Positions 53,097 to 61,660 of a stretch of 64,000 nt of DNA are shown in pieces; position 1 is the stretch's first letter; each line of letters begins with the position of its first letter. A program made the position numbers and the translations under genes. Below the pieces are notes generated by a model that searched no databases, was not told where the DNA came from, and worked only from the letters and a program-made list of their open reading frames with translations. This DNA is from Algoriphagus sp. AGSA1 (GTDB lineage: Bacteria; Bacteroidota; Bacteroidia; Cytophagales; Cyclobacteriaceae). The stretch is from contig NZ_JAJUWR010000025.1 of the NCBI RefSeq assembly GCF_021390545.1, positions 30,376 to 94,375 of the forward strand. The letters are read 5' to 3'.

Positions 53097-53987
53097 TTAA
53101 TACAGTTCGTCCAAAGACATATTTAAATACTTATTAACAGCTCGCAAGGTACTTAGAACGGATAGAATTCCACCTACTGTGACCAAAATACCGAATAAAA
53201 CGAGCAACAATTGTTGGTTTTGGAGCATTGCGAAGCCCTCGATGTTTGCCTGGGTATATTTCACCAGCGCAAAGAGAATCAAGGAAGCAAACCCACCAGC
53301 CAACATCCCAAACAAAAAGGCCCGTGACAGGAAAGGTTTTCGTATAAACCCGCGCGTGGCTCCCACCAGTTGCATGGAACGAATAAGAAAGCGCTGGGAG
53401 AAAAGTGCCAATCGTATGGTATTATTGATGAGCATCACCACAGTAATGATCAAAATCAATATGAACCCTCCGAGTACAATACTGACTTTGAGCAAGTTCT
53501 TATTGATGGAATCCACTAGATCCGTCATATAAGAAACTTCAAAAACCCCGGGAATGGCTTCTATCTCGGCAACTATTGCTTCCAGTTGCTCCGAAGTCTG
53601 GAATTCCTCAGCAATGGTCAACACAAAGCTGTCGCGCAAGGGATTGTCTTCAAGGAACTGTGTGAAATCCTCACCTGTACTTTCGATAAAAGTGGCCGCG
53701 GCCTCCTCGTCTGACACGAACCTAAGATTAAGTGTGTCACCTTTTTGGAGGATAAAGGATCGTTTGGACAGATTGTCCCTGATGGCATCAAGCTTTTTCT
53801 GTTCCAGGTTTTTCTCCAAGAATACCTGGACCTCAATATTCTCACGGATCATACTGGTCAGGGTCTTTGCCTGGATGAGGATTACTCCGAACAGACCTAC
53901 AATAAAAAGGGATAGGGTAGTACTGAAAAGTACACTTCCAAATTTGAAATGCCCCAGTGTCTTTTTCTTTCTCGGATAGTTGGCCAT
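53097..53987 (-). CDS. ftsX: Cell division protein FtsX
   Basis: Membrane part of the FtsEX complex that activates cell-wall hydrolases at the septum, about 296 aa. Start at 53987 (MANYPRKKKTLGHF); the frame is open 32 codons further but would run into the pdeM 3' end. Layout: TM1 (TTLSLFIVGLFGVIL), periplasmic domain of about 140 residues, then TM2-4 with MQLVGATRGFIRKPFL as the family's coupling segment. FtsE is not in the window. First gene of the ftsX-DUF3098-uppP-truB-ribF run. Confidence 0.92.
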   Translation of the reverse strand: MANYPRKKKTLGHFKFGSVLFSTTLSLFIVGLFGVILIQAKTLTSMIRENIEVQVFLEKNLEQKKLDAIRDNLSKRSFILQKGDTLNLRFVSDEEAAATFIESTGEDFTQFLEDNPLRDSFVLTIAEEFQTSEQLEAIVAEIEAIPGVFEVSYMTDLVDSINKNLLKVSIVLGGFILILIITVVMLINNTIRLALFSQRFLIRSMQLVGATRGFIRKPFLSRAFLFGMLAGGFASLILFALVKYTQANIEGFAMLQNQQLLLVLFGILVTVGGILSVLSTLRAVNKYLNMSLDELY

Positions 53988-54036
53988 AGCTTGTAAATTC
54001 TGCTCAAAAGTAACTTTCCCCAAGGATATTGCCAAT

Positions 54037-54693
54037 CTATTCCTGATAAAGGATTTTGATGACTTTTTCACCACTGATCCCAAATATCTGATCTTGTGGC
54101 CGTTGCTTCACCAATGCCAACCCGGTAAATCTTCCAAAAGCCGGAAGTACCAGTTTATTTTCTGTAAAGTGAAAACATGGCAGATTTATGGCCTGTCGCC
54201 CTCTTCCATACAGCCGTACACCAGGATGCACATGGCCACAAAGATTCAGTTTACCTGATGGCACCTGATCTTCAGGCTCATGGGTGAGCAATAAATTCCC
54301 CAATTCGATTGGTTCTTCATGAATTTCAAAGATGGATTGACGATAAGCCAGAGCTGGTAAAATGTCGTGATTTCCTTTGACCAAATGGAAATTCGTCCGG
54401 GTATGGCCGCCTAAAAACTGAATCAGAACTTCCCATTGTGAATTCCATTCACTATGGAAAAGGTCTCCCAATATATAGAGATCTTTAGGCAAGAATTTAT
54501 CAAGAAGTAAATTAATGTGCTGTAAATCAGAATAATGAATAGGCTCAGGGATAGGTATTCCCGCTTTCCGGAAATGTGCGGCTTTTCCAAAATGAAGATC
54601 AGCAATAAATAAAGTTGAACTTTCTGAAATCCAAACGGCTTTCTCCGGTAGTAGGTGGAGTGTAGTATCTGCAAAGAAAATATCCAAATGCAT
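54037..54693 (-). CDS. pdeM: Ligase-associated DNA damage response endonuclease PdeM
   Basis: Calcineurin-like metallophosphoesterase of 218 aa. Motifs: FIADLHFGKAAHFRKAGI near residue 31, ILGDLFHSEWN near 72, KGNHDIL near 102 and CGHVHPG near 150, which bind two metal ions. LPCFHF…LPAFGRFTG marks the PdeM subgroup, usually found with a DNA ligase and a helicase in damage response clusters; those partners are not in the window. It lies 49 bp upstream of ftsX. Confidence 0.88.
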   Translation of the reverse strand: MHLDIFFADTTLHLLPEKAVWISESSTLFIADLHFGKAAHFRKAGIPIPEPIHYSDLQHINLLLDKFLPKDLYILGDLFHSEWNSQWEVLIQFLGGHTRTNFHLVKGNHDILPALAYRQSIFEIHEEPIELGNLLLTHEPEDQVPSGKLNLCGHVHPGVRLYGRGRQAINLPCFHFTENKLVLPAFGRFTGLALVKQRPQDQIFGISGEKVIKILYQE

Positions 54694-54767
54694 CCAATCT
54701 TAGGTATGGTTTTGGGGGTAAGGTGTAAAAAACCTGATCAAATATAGATTCACTAAACGCATTTTTT

Positions 54768-55202
54768 ATGAAAACCTGTCAATTTGCTTCAGTACTCATT
54801 TTCCTATTCCTGGGAGGCACCCACGCCATGGGACAGTCTAAGTCTAATATATCCGGCATTTGGTTCAATACGGAAAAGACAGCCCAAATCGAAATTATGG
54901 AAATGGATAATGGGATAATCGGAAAAATAGTCTGGATCCAAAATGCGAATAATCCCGATGAAGAGAAGGATGTCGTCAATTCTGATTCAAGCCTAAGAGA
55001 TCGTCCACTGATGGGATTGACCATTTTAGAGGGATTGAAATATAAGGATGGTATATGGTCTGATGGGAAGATTTACGATCCGGAATCCGGTCTTAGTTAT
55101 ACCTGCGAACTGAATCTAAAGAAAAAAGATCTATTGGAGGTTACTGGGTATTTAGGTGACTCTTGGGTTAGCCGTACGGTAGAGTGGAACAGGGTCAGGT
55201 AA
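54768..55202 (+). CDS. DUF2147 exported protein
   Basis: A 144-aa protein with a signal peptide (cleavage near HAMGQ). The mature part is a single DUF2147 domain: NISGIWFNTEKTAQIEIMEMDNGIIGKIVWIQ and a central RDRPLMGLTILEGLKYKDGIWSDGKIYDPESG, ending in the beta strand VSRTVEWNRVR. Family members resemble small lipocalin-like barrels in the periplasm. Function unknown. The gene faces metX with a terminator between. Confidence 0.88.
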   Translation: MKTCQFASVLIFLFLGGTHAMGQSKSNISGIWFNTEKTAQIEIMEMDNGIIGKIVWIQNANNPDEEKDVVNSDSSLRDRPLMGLTILEGLKYKDGIWSDGKIYDPESGLSYTCELNLKKKDLLEVTGYLGDSWVSRTVEWNRVR

Positions 55203-55220
55203 TAGTTTCGGATATCTTTG

Positions 55221-55262
55221 AAGCCAAGAAGCTGCCTCCTAAAAGACAGTTTCTTGGTTTTT
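55221..55262. terminator. Terminator between DUF2147 and metX genes
   Basis: AAGCCAAGAAGCTG pairs with CAGTTTCTTGGTTT (two G-T pairs) around a 12-nt loop, followed by T-rich sequence. Lies between convergent genes. Confidence 0.75.
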
Positions 55263-55280
55263 GCAGATAAACCCTGTGCT

Positions 55281-56336
55281 TTAATTTTTATGTTGTAGAT
55301 AAAATGACTTTAGAATATACGAAAGCTGCTCATATTCTATCAGGAAGGCATCGTGACCAGCAGTAGCAGTGATTTCCTTATACGTTCCTTTTTTCACATG
55401 CTGACTGATAAATTGGGATTCTTCTGGGAGAAACAAGAGATCTGTATCAACGCCGATGGTCAATACATTTGCCTCAATTTTACCCAAGGCCTCAGTCACC
55501 CCCCCACGGTTTCTACCCAAATCATGGGAATCCATTGTTTTGGTAAGTGTCCAGTAGGAGAGTGCATTGAAGCGGTTGGCTAACTTTTTACCCTGATAGC
55601 GCAAGTAGGACGAAGCTCTGAAATTATCCAGTTGGTTTTCACAGTCCACTTGCTTAGCGGCCAGATCGAGAGGATGTCTATAAGTAAGCATGGCAATGGC
55701 ACGTGCAGTTTCCAGTCCTTTTTGACCTGCGGCTTCATGAAGCTCACCCCAGGTGCAATCCGATTCTATCGCCATCCTTTGGGTTTCATTGAAACCTATC
55801 ACCCATGGCCTAGTCTTGGAGGTGGATGCCAGAATCACGGCATTTTTAAGTTTGCTTCCTAAAACATATGCCCACTCCAGTCCAACCTGGCCCCCCAATG
55901 ATCCACCGATCAGGCTATGGATCGAATCTATCTGTAAATGAATCCTCAAACGCTCCAGTCCCTGGGCCAGATCACGGGACGTCATCTGAGGAAAATCATA
56001 ATAATATGGTTTACCGGATTTTGGGTTCACACTGAAGGGCTGGGTAGAGCCATAGCATGATCCCAAAAGATTTGCACAGATGATAAAATGGTCGGCAGGG
56101 TCGAAGAATTTATCTTCTCCGACCAGGCCATTCCACCATTCCGATACATTGGAATCTCCAGTAAGCGCATGGATAACCCAGATAACATTCGATTTTTCAG
56201 AATTGAGTTGTCCATAGGTAGTATAGGATATATCAAATTCCGCAAGGCTATCTCCTGATTCCAAGGATAACGGCGTATTAGAATGGAATATGTCCTGGGT
56301 CATAGTAATCAAAGCGTACTGACTTTTAAGATTCAT
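55281..56336 (-). CDS. metX: Homoserine O-acetyltransferase MetX
   Basis: Acetylates homoserine in methionine synthesis, 351 aa, alpha/beta-hydrolase fold. The nucleophile is in LIGGSLGGQVGLEWA near residue 144; the catalytic Asp and His are in TIGVDTDLLFLP and ATAGHDAFLIE. ALTGDSNVSEWW and NLLGSCYGSTQP form the oxyanion and substrate region. It lies 8 bp after metY, and both are under the SAM riboswitch, which fits the direct sulfhydrylation route. Confidence 0.93.
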   Translation of the reverse strand: MNLKSQYALITMTQDIFHSNTPLSLESGDSLAEFDISYTTYGQLNSEKSNVIWVIHALTGDSNVSEWWNGLVGEDKFFDPADHFIICANLLGSCYGSTQPFSVNPKSGKPYYYDFPQMTSRDLAQGLERLRIHLQIDSIHSLIGGSLGGQVGLEWAYVLGSKLKNAVILASTSKTRPWVIGFNETQRMAIESDCTWGELHEAAGQKGLETARAIAMLTYRHPLDLAAKQVDCENQLDNFRASSYLRYQGKKLANRFNALSYWTLTKTMDSHDLGRNRGGVTEALGKIEANVLTIGVDTDLLFLPEESQFISQHVKKGTYKEITATAGHDAFLIEYEQLSYILKSFYLQHKN

Positions 56337-56344
56337 TTGTTGAT

Positions 56345-57649
56345 TTAGATTTTATCGAAAGCTTGTTGCAGGTCCGACTTGATGTCTTCAATGTGCTCAA
56401 TACCACATGAGATTCTCAAGAGGGTAGGAGTCACTCCCGCCGCGATTTGCTCTTCATCAGAGAGTTGCTGGTGGGTGGTAGCTGCTGGCTGGATGATCAG
56501 TGTCTTGGCATCACCTACATTGGCTAGATGGGAGATGAGTTCCAAATTATTGATCAATGAAGAAGCCTGTTCTTTTTCTCCTATCAGCTCAAAACTCAAT
56601 ACTCCTCCAAACCCATTGGTCAGGTACTTTTTAGCTAGAGAATGGTATGGAGAGGAAGGCAATCCAGGGTAATTTACTTTCTGGACCAATGGATGATTAT
56701 CCAGCCATTTGGCAAGCTCAAGCGCATTATCTACTGTTTTCTGAACTCTAAGTGAAAGTGTTTCTATCCCCTGAAGAAGTAAAAAAGAATTAAATGGACT
56801 AATGGCAGGGCCAAAATCCCGCAAGCCCTCAACCCGGGCTCTGATAGCAAAAGCTACATTAGGTAGGCCTAGGGGGTTGTTTTCTCCAAAGACCTCCCAA
56901 AAATTAAGCCCATGATACCCTTCAGATGGCTCGGAAAATTGTTTGAATTTTCCGTTTCCCCAATTGAAATTGCCGGCATCTACTATAATTCCACCAATAG
57001 ATGTCCCATGTCCACCGATCCATTTGGTAGCTGAGGAAGTGACGATATTCGCCCCATGCTTGATAGGCTGACATAGGTAACCTCCCGCGCCAAAAGTATT
57101 GTCCACGACCAAAGGAATATCATGTTTTTTGGCTACCGCAGCAATAGCTTCAAAATCAGGAACGTTAAATTCCGGATTACCAATAGTTTCCAGGTAGATG
57201 GCTTTTGTACGCACATCGATCAAGTTTTCAAAGTCCTGTGCTGCGCTACTCTTGGCAAACCGGGCTTCTATACCTAGACGTTTAAAGGCCACTTTGAACT
57301 GATTGTAGGTACCTCCATAAAGGAAAGTGGTGGACACAAAATTATCACCGGCTTCCATGATGTTGTTCAAAGCAAGGAATTGGGCGGCCTGTCCTGAGGA
57401 GGTAGCTACTGCTGCAACTCCGCCCTCCAAAGCCGCAATCCTATTTTCAAATACATCCGTTGTAGGGTTCATGATCCGGGTATAGATGTTTCCGAATTCC
57501 TTTAATCCGAAAAGATTTGCCCCATGTTCCGCGGAATTAAAAACATAAGAAGTGGTCTGGTAAATAGGGACTGCCCTAGAGTTGGTAGTTGGATCCGCTT
57601 GCTGACCAGCATGTACCTGTAGGGTGTCGAAGTGAAGGTTTTTTGACAT
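56345..57649 (-). CDS. metY: O-acetylhomoserine sulfhydrylase MetY
   Basis: PLP enzyme, 434 aa, turning O-acetylhomoserine and sulfide into homocysteine. The PLP lysine is in VTSSATKWIGGHGT; the phosphate-binding area is AALEGGVAAVATSSGQAAQFLAL; YTRIMNPTTDVFENR and the C-terminal LRISCGIEHIEDI are also typical of the Cys/Met metabolism family. First gene after the SAM-I riboswitch and upstream of metX. Confidence 0.94.
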   Translation of the reverse strand: MSKNLHFDTLQVHAGQQADPTTNSRAVPIYQTTSYVFNSAEHGANLFGLKEFGNIYTRIMNPTTDVFENRIAALEGGVAAVATSSGQAAQFLALNNIMEAGDNFVSTTFLYGGTYNQFKVAFKRLGIEARFAKSSAAQDFENLIDVRTKAIYLETIGNPEFNVPDFEAIAAVAKKHDIPLVVDNTFGAGGYLCQPIKHGANIVTSSATKWIGGHGTSIGGIIVDAGNFNWGNGKFKQFSEPSEGYHGLNFWEVFGENNPLGLPNVAFAIRARVEGLRDFGPAISPFNSFLLLQGIETLSLRVQKTVDNALELAKWLDNHPLVQKVNYPGLPSSPYHSLAKKYLTNGFGGVLSFELIGEKEQASSLINNLELISHLANVGDAKTLIIQPAATTHQQLSDEEQIAAGVTPTLLRISCGIEHIEDIKSDLQQAFDKI

Positions 57650-57816
57650 GTTATTAGGGTTTTATGGTTTGAAAATTTTATAAAGAAATAATTCTGTTCC
57701 GAGATGCTCCAAAATAGGCGGCAAAAAAATCAACAGAAGCATAAGGCTAGTAGCTGACCCTGAATTAAAACCAGATGAAAAGGTGATGAAGTGTTTCCTG
57801 AGTGCATTTTGTCGAA

Positions 57817-57920
57817 CTTATAGTCCCAAAAGAGAATCTCTTTCGGCAGGAATTGGCACCTTGGACTTTCCAGGTTGCCAGAGGGTCTTTGAGCCTGTCT
57901 CTCGCCTCTTCTTTATAAAT
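57817..57920 (-). ncRNA. SAM-I (S-box) riboswitch upstream of metY-metX
   Basis: On the minus strand the leader has the S-box hallmarks in order: GAGACAGGCTCAAAGACCC, then TCTGGCAACC, then GGTGCCAATTCCTGC, with TTATA/TATAA able to close the basal stem. It binds S-adenosylmethionine in the family and turns off methionine genes. About 170 nt separate it from the metY start; no clear terminator was found there, so control may be at translation. Edges are approximate. Between 57921 and 58257 no gene was seen. Confidence 0.9.
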
Positions 57921-58257
57921 CCAGGCACTTAAAAGTGAAAGGATGCTGCAAAGAAAAGGGCGGGAAACGGAAAAACAAAATTTATTTTCATGTCCAGCAA
58001 AGAAATTCTTCACTTTGCTTTTTCATTTTGACCGGGGAGGCATTAAAACCCACCCAAAAATCCTTCCTTAGGGATGAAGTTTGGGAGACAGGGATTTGCC
58101 TTATGCTGATTGTAAATCCTAAAGACTTAATCATAAATCGATCTGACATCCCAGGGTGATTTGATGTTCCCCTCTTTTGATAGGCCAGAATAATAAAATT
58201 TGAAATAGCCCAGAGTATAGCGGTAGGGTGGTTCTACAGAAGTTGATCATAAAAAAA

Positions 58258-58278
58258 GCTAACCCGTGATAGGTTAGC
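58258..58278. terminator. Terminator after the PRC-barrel gene
   Basis: GCTAACC-N7-GGTTAGC with a T-run on the minus strand, 26 bp past the stop at 58304. Confidence 0.75.
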
Positions 58279-58303
58279 CTTGGGTAATTGGCATGTTGTT
58301 GAA

Positions 58304-58834
58304 TTATAGGATGGGATCACCACCTCTTCTCACTTCAGATTGTCTGTCTCCACGGTGGTCTCTCTCTAAAAAGCCATCTCCGTACTTTGCATCCCTTATC
58401 CTACCTGACGTGTCACTAAGGAGATCTTCATCTTTGAAGAAAGTTTGATTTTGATGATCATAGCGTCCATATAGGCTACGGGACTCTGCGCTGTAATAAG
58501 TACGCATGTCGTGTAAGAATTCGGCCTGAGGACCAGATGGCCAATTGTCACTATCAAAACCAGGAGCATTCTCCAGTGTTTCTTTAACTTCCTTGACAAT
58601 TATCACATTCTCTTGCGCCGGATGAAATTCGAAAGATTCATATGGCAAAGCAAGAAGTTTAGATCCTAAATTTAAAAAACCTTCATCCACTTTCAGTACT
58701 ACATAATCAATCTTTCCTGTGTTTGTATTGATCATGATGTCTTTGATAGAACCTACTGGCTCATCACGTGCGGTTTTTACAGTACATGAGATTGCTGTTG
58801 AGCAACTGATTTGGGAACGTTTTAGCGTGTTCAT
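58304..58834 (-). CDS. PRC-barrel domain protein
   Basis: A 176-aa cytoplasmic protein. Residues about 13-90 form a PRC-barrel (CTVKTARDEPVGSIKDIMINTNTGKIDYVVLKVDEGFLNLG…LLALPYESFEF). The C-terminal half is charged and unordered (YGDGFLERDHRGDRQSEVRRGG). Stress-linked in other bacteria, but role unknown here. Single gene with its own terminator; the 240 bp upstream show nothing else. Confidence 0.82.
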   Translation of the reverse strand: MNTLKRSQISCSTAISCTVKTARDEPVGSIKDIMINTNTGKIDYVVLKVDEGFLNLGSKLLALPYESFEFHPAQENVIIVKEVKETLENAPGFDSDNWPSGPQAEFLHDMRTYYSAESRSLYGRYDHQNQTFFKDEDLLSDTSGRIRDAKYGDGFLERDHRGDRQSEVRRGGDPIL

Positions 58835-59074
58835 GTTAATAGTTGGTTAGTGAGTAATTATTAATGTGACTCACTTAATTCTATTATTGTGCCACAGGCT
58901 AAAACGAGTACCTCAGCTGATCTATCGACTTTTTAATGCTTCACTAGTGCGAAGTCCTTGCCCTATTCGTGGAAATATATTCATTCCAAGGGGAATCCCT
59001 TGGTTTCCTTCAGATAATTCTAAATTTCAACAAATACATTAACAATCCATTCATGCATATGAGCATGAACTAGA

Positions 59075-59665
59075 TTACAGATTCAAATCCCTCAAATCCT
59101 CTTCAGTATCAATGTCCACCTTACCTTTCGGAAAGTCCACACTGGCCATATCGGCTTCGTTTGAGAGAGCTATTTGTTTTGCACCTTCATCACCTGTAAG
59201 CTGCATCAATTCCTTGAAATACGAATTACCAAAAAGGATCGGCACGCCAAAAGTCTTGGAATATTTACAGGACACTATTCCCTTCCCGCTTTCTTCTTGT
59301 GTGGATATGAGTTTATTAAGCAGTTTTGAATCAACAAAAGGTTGGTCACACAGCATAATGATTACCTGGTCAGGTTTGTCAAATTTCAGCATATACTCCA
59401 TCCCGGTTTTTATACTGGAAGCCATGCCTTCCTTGAAGTTAGGGTTTGGAATATTCGGGATACTATTGCCGGGAAAAGTCCTCTTGATTTCATCCCTATT
59501 TGCTCCCAGCACCACCACCCGTTTCTCAGCATCAGCCCCATTGGCGGCGTCTATTGCATATTGGAGCAAGGTTTTCCCCTTGTACTGGGCGATTTGTTTT
59601 GGATATCCCAGTCTGCTGGATTCCCCTGCCGCAAGTATGATTATTCCTGTTTTCATTGTTTTCAC
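59075..59665 (-). CDS. MobA-like NTP transferase (molybdenum cofactor cytidylyltransferase type)
   Basis: A 196-aa nucleotidyltransferase with GIIILAAGESSRLGYPKQIAQYKGKTLL at the start (the GT-A glycine loop and the PKQ lysine), then VIIMLCDQPFVDSKLL for metal binding. Family members move CMP or GMP to molybdopterin. It overlaps the XdhC gene by 4 nt; such pairs help insert the cofactor into xanthine dehydrogenase-type enzymes. The start could also be the second Met (MKTGIIIL). Confidence 0.85.
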   Translation of the reverse strand: MKTMKTGIIILAAGESSRLGYPKQIAQYKGKTLLQYAIDAANGADAEKRVVVLGANRDEIKRTFPGNSIPNIPNPNFKEGMASSIKTGMEYMLKFDKPDQVIIMLCDQPFVDSKLLNKLISTQEESGKGIVSCKYSKTFGVPILFGNSYFKELMQLTGDEGAKQIALSNEADMASVDFPKGKVDIDTEEDLRDLNL

Positions 59666-60771
59666 TCGTGTATAGGTCCGTTCTTTTCTTTCAGAAAGCT
59701 ACCACTCTTTCCACCAAAAACTGCTTTTATTTCCGCCAAAATCGAAAGTGCGATTTCTTCTGATCCCTCAGCACCAATATCCAAACCCATGGGAGAGAAG
59801 ATAGGGTTCTGATTCACAGTCACTCCCTGCTTTTTCAGTCGCTCTACTAATTTTTGGGATTTCTTTTTAGGCCCCAGTATCCCAATATAAGGTAGGCTTA
59901 AGGGGATTAAGTCATGTAATACCATCGCCTCATATTCGAAGTTGTGTGTCATCAGCAAGGCGGCCGTGAAGGAGTCTATCTCTAGTTGCGCTACTACCTC
60001 ATCTCCCGATCCAGTGATAATTTTCTTGGCGGAAGGAAAGCGAAGTGGAGTGGCTAGATTTTTTCGCCCGTCGATTAAGATTAAATCCATGCCCAGTATA
60101 TCAGCCATTTTGGCTAAGGGAACCGTATCATTACCTGCTCCGAAAAGTAAAATACGGATGGCTGGACGGATGTATTCCAGGAAAACCTGGACATCATCCA
60201 ACTCCTCAAATTTCACTATACTATGATTCGCTGAGTCTGTTGTTTTAATCTCATGGCTTATCTTCTCCAATAGTCCCTCTTCTAGGTTTTGCCTGTCTCC
60301 AAAGAGTTCGCTTCCCTTGAATAATACTTTTGTCCCGATTTGTTCTTGCTTGGAATATTTGACAGAAAATACTGTAATCAAGCGGCAGGAAACCCGGTCT
60401 TGCAGAGCAATTCTCAGCAATTCCACAGGATTTATATCCGACTGATAATTAATAGGTTCTATCAATACATGGATAATACCATTGCAGCCTAGTCCAATTC
60501 CGAACTTCTGATCATCCTCGTCTGTAGTATCATAGGTCACTACTAGGGACTTTTGCTGAAAAATGACTGTTTGTGCTTTGCGGAGCGCATCACCTTCCAA
60601 ACAACCTCCACTGATCGCTCCAGTCAGTTCGCCGTCTTCGGAGACCAGCATCCGAGCACCGGGACGGCGATAAGCAGAACCATCTACCTGAACTACCGTC
60701 GCCAACGCAATCATTTTATTGCTTTCTTTGTAGAAGTCGTAAGCCTGAATTATGGCCTGAAATTCTTTCAT
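59662..60771 (-). CDS. xdhC: XdhC/CoxI family protein
   Basis: A 369-aa chaperone-type protein. The N-terminal XdhC/CoxI domain has ATVVQVDGSAYRRPGARMLVSEDG and ISGGCLEGDALRKA, and GLGCNGIIHVLIEP. The C-terminal Rossmann part has LLFGAGNDTVPLAKMA and LMTHNFEYEAMVL. In the family it sulfurates or delivers the molybdenum cofactor to its target. The target dehydrogenase is not in the window, so the pair is an orphan here. Confidence 0.9.
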   Translation of the reverse strand: MKEFQAIIQAYDFYKESNKMIALATVVQVDGSAYRRPGARMLVSEDGELTGAISGGCLEGDALRKAQTVIFQQKSLVVTYDTTDEDDQKFGIGLGCNGIIHVLIEPINYQSDINPVELLRIALQDRVSCRLITVFSVKYSKQEQIGTKVLFKGSELFGDRQNLEEGLLEKISHEIKTTDSANHSIVKFEELDDVQVFLEYIRPAIRILLFGAGNDTVPLAKMADILGMDLILIDGRKNLATPLRFPSAKKIITGSGDEVVAQLEIDSFTAALLMTHNFEYEAMVLHDLIPLSLPYIGILGPKKKSQKLVERLKKQGVTVNQNPIFSPMGLDIGAEGSEEIALSILAEIKAVFGGKSGSFLKEKNGPIHE

Positions 60772-60954
60772 AAGTAAAATTCGGTGGGTAAACCTACAAT
60801 TATTGAATTAAGGTAAGCTACTGCTTTTTCAATATCAAAAGAATAGATACGAATGGTCGAAATGGTTTGATATATGTAATAAATTGTGTCAATATCTTAA
60901 AGAAACCTCAGTTTCCTTATCACTGTTTACTCATTTGAAACAGTAAGATTTTAC

Positions 60955-60984
60955 TTGTTTCAATGAGCTTTAAAAATACCTTTA
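60955..60984 (+). promoter_or_regulatory. Candidate promoter for the DUF6155-like gene
   Basis: TTG (60955-60957), 19 bp, then TACCTTTA (60977-60984): one mismatch from the Bacteroidota consensus; 16 bp before the ATG. Confidence 0.5.
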
Positions 60985-61000
60985 CCGCTACCTTTTACCC

Positions 61001-61477
61001 ATGAAAATCCCCAGTCTCGCCCAACTCAAAAAAGAACTTGGTTATCTCAATGAGAAAGAATTGATAGAAATGCTGACCGACCTGAGTAAATTCAACCGGG
61101 ATAATAAATCTTACTTATTTTTCAAGCTAAATGAGAAAGATAATCCAGGCCTGTACGTGGATATGGTGCAGGAGGAATTGGAAATTGAATTTCAGTCTGC
61201 TAGAGGTGGTCATTCCTACTATGCGAAAAAAGCCGCACAGAAACTTCGCCGGAAGATGAACAAACTGCTCAAACTGAGCAAGGTCAAAACAGACCAGATT
61301 GAAGTACTCCTGTTCTTTTGCCAGAAAATGAGAGAATATGGCTACATGAGCCATAGAAATCCAGTACTGGATAATATTTACCAGATGCAGCTGGGCAAGG
61401 CAGTGAAACTGATCTCCTCTCTCCACGAAGATTTACAGTTTGACTATGAGGGTAGGGTGGAAGAGCTGGTACGCTAA
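61001..61477 (+). CDS. DUF6155-like protein
   Basis: A 158-aa cytoplasmic, mostly helical protein. The N-terminal LAQLKKELGYLNEKELIEMLTDLSKFNRDNKSYLFFKL resembles DUF6155 family members. The middle is very basic (KKAAQKLRRKMNKLLKLSKVKTD), so binding of nucleic acid is possible but not shown. It stands alone with its own promoter-like element. Confidence 0.65.
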   Translation: MKIPSLAQLKKELGYLNEKELIEMLTDLSKFNRDNKSYLFFKLNEKDNPGLYVDMVQEELEIEFQSARGGHSYYAKKAAQKLRRKMNKLLKLSKVKTDQIEVLLFFCQKMREYGYMSHRNPVLDNIYQMQLGKAVKLISSLHEDLQFDYEGRVEELVR

Positions 61478-61528
61478 TCAACCTATTGTTCAATTTCCTA
61501 AAGGCAGTATAGAATTGTGTTGGGTGGC

Positions 61529-61558
61529 TTGATAATAAGCTGGTCAAAAGATACTTTG
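61529..61558 (+). promoter_or_regulatory. Weak promoter candidate for the glucuronoyl esterase gene
   Basis: TTG at 61529, 20 bp, then TACTTTG at 61552; one base short of the consensus. It would give a leader of about 95 nt. Confidence 0.35.
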
Positions 61559-61660
61559 TAGCATAATTGAAGTAAGTCAAGGTTAGTACTTGCCCGTGTT
61601 TCTTTCTTCAACCCAACTTTTGACCTTAATTCAAAACCAATAGACCCAACCTATACACCT

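Noticed and set aside
53987..54083. Longer N-terminus for FtsX starting at 54083
   Set aside because: It would overlap the end of pdeM and place 32 unusual residues before the normal MANYPRKKKTLG start.
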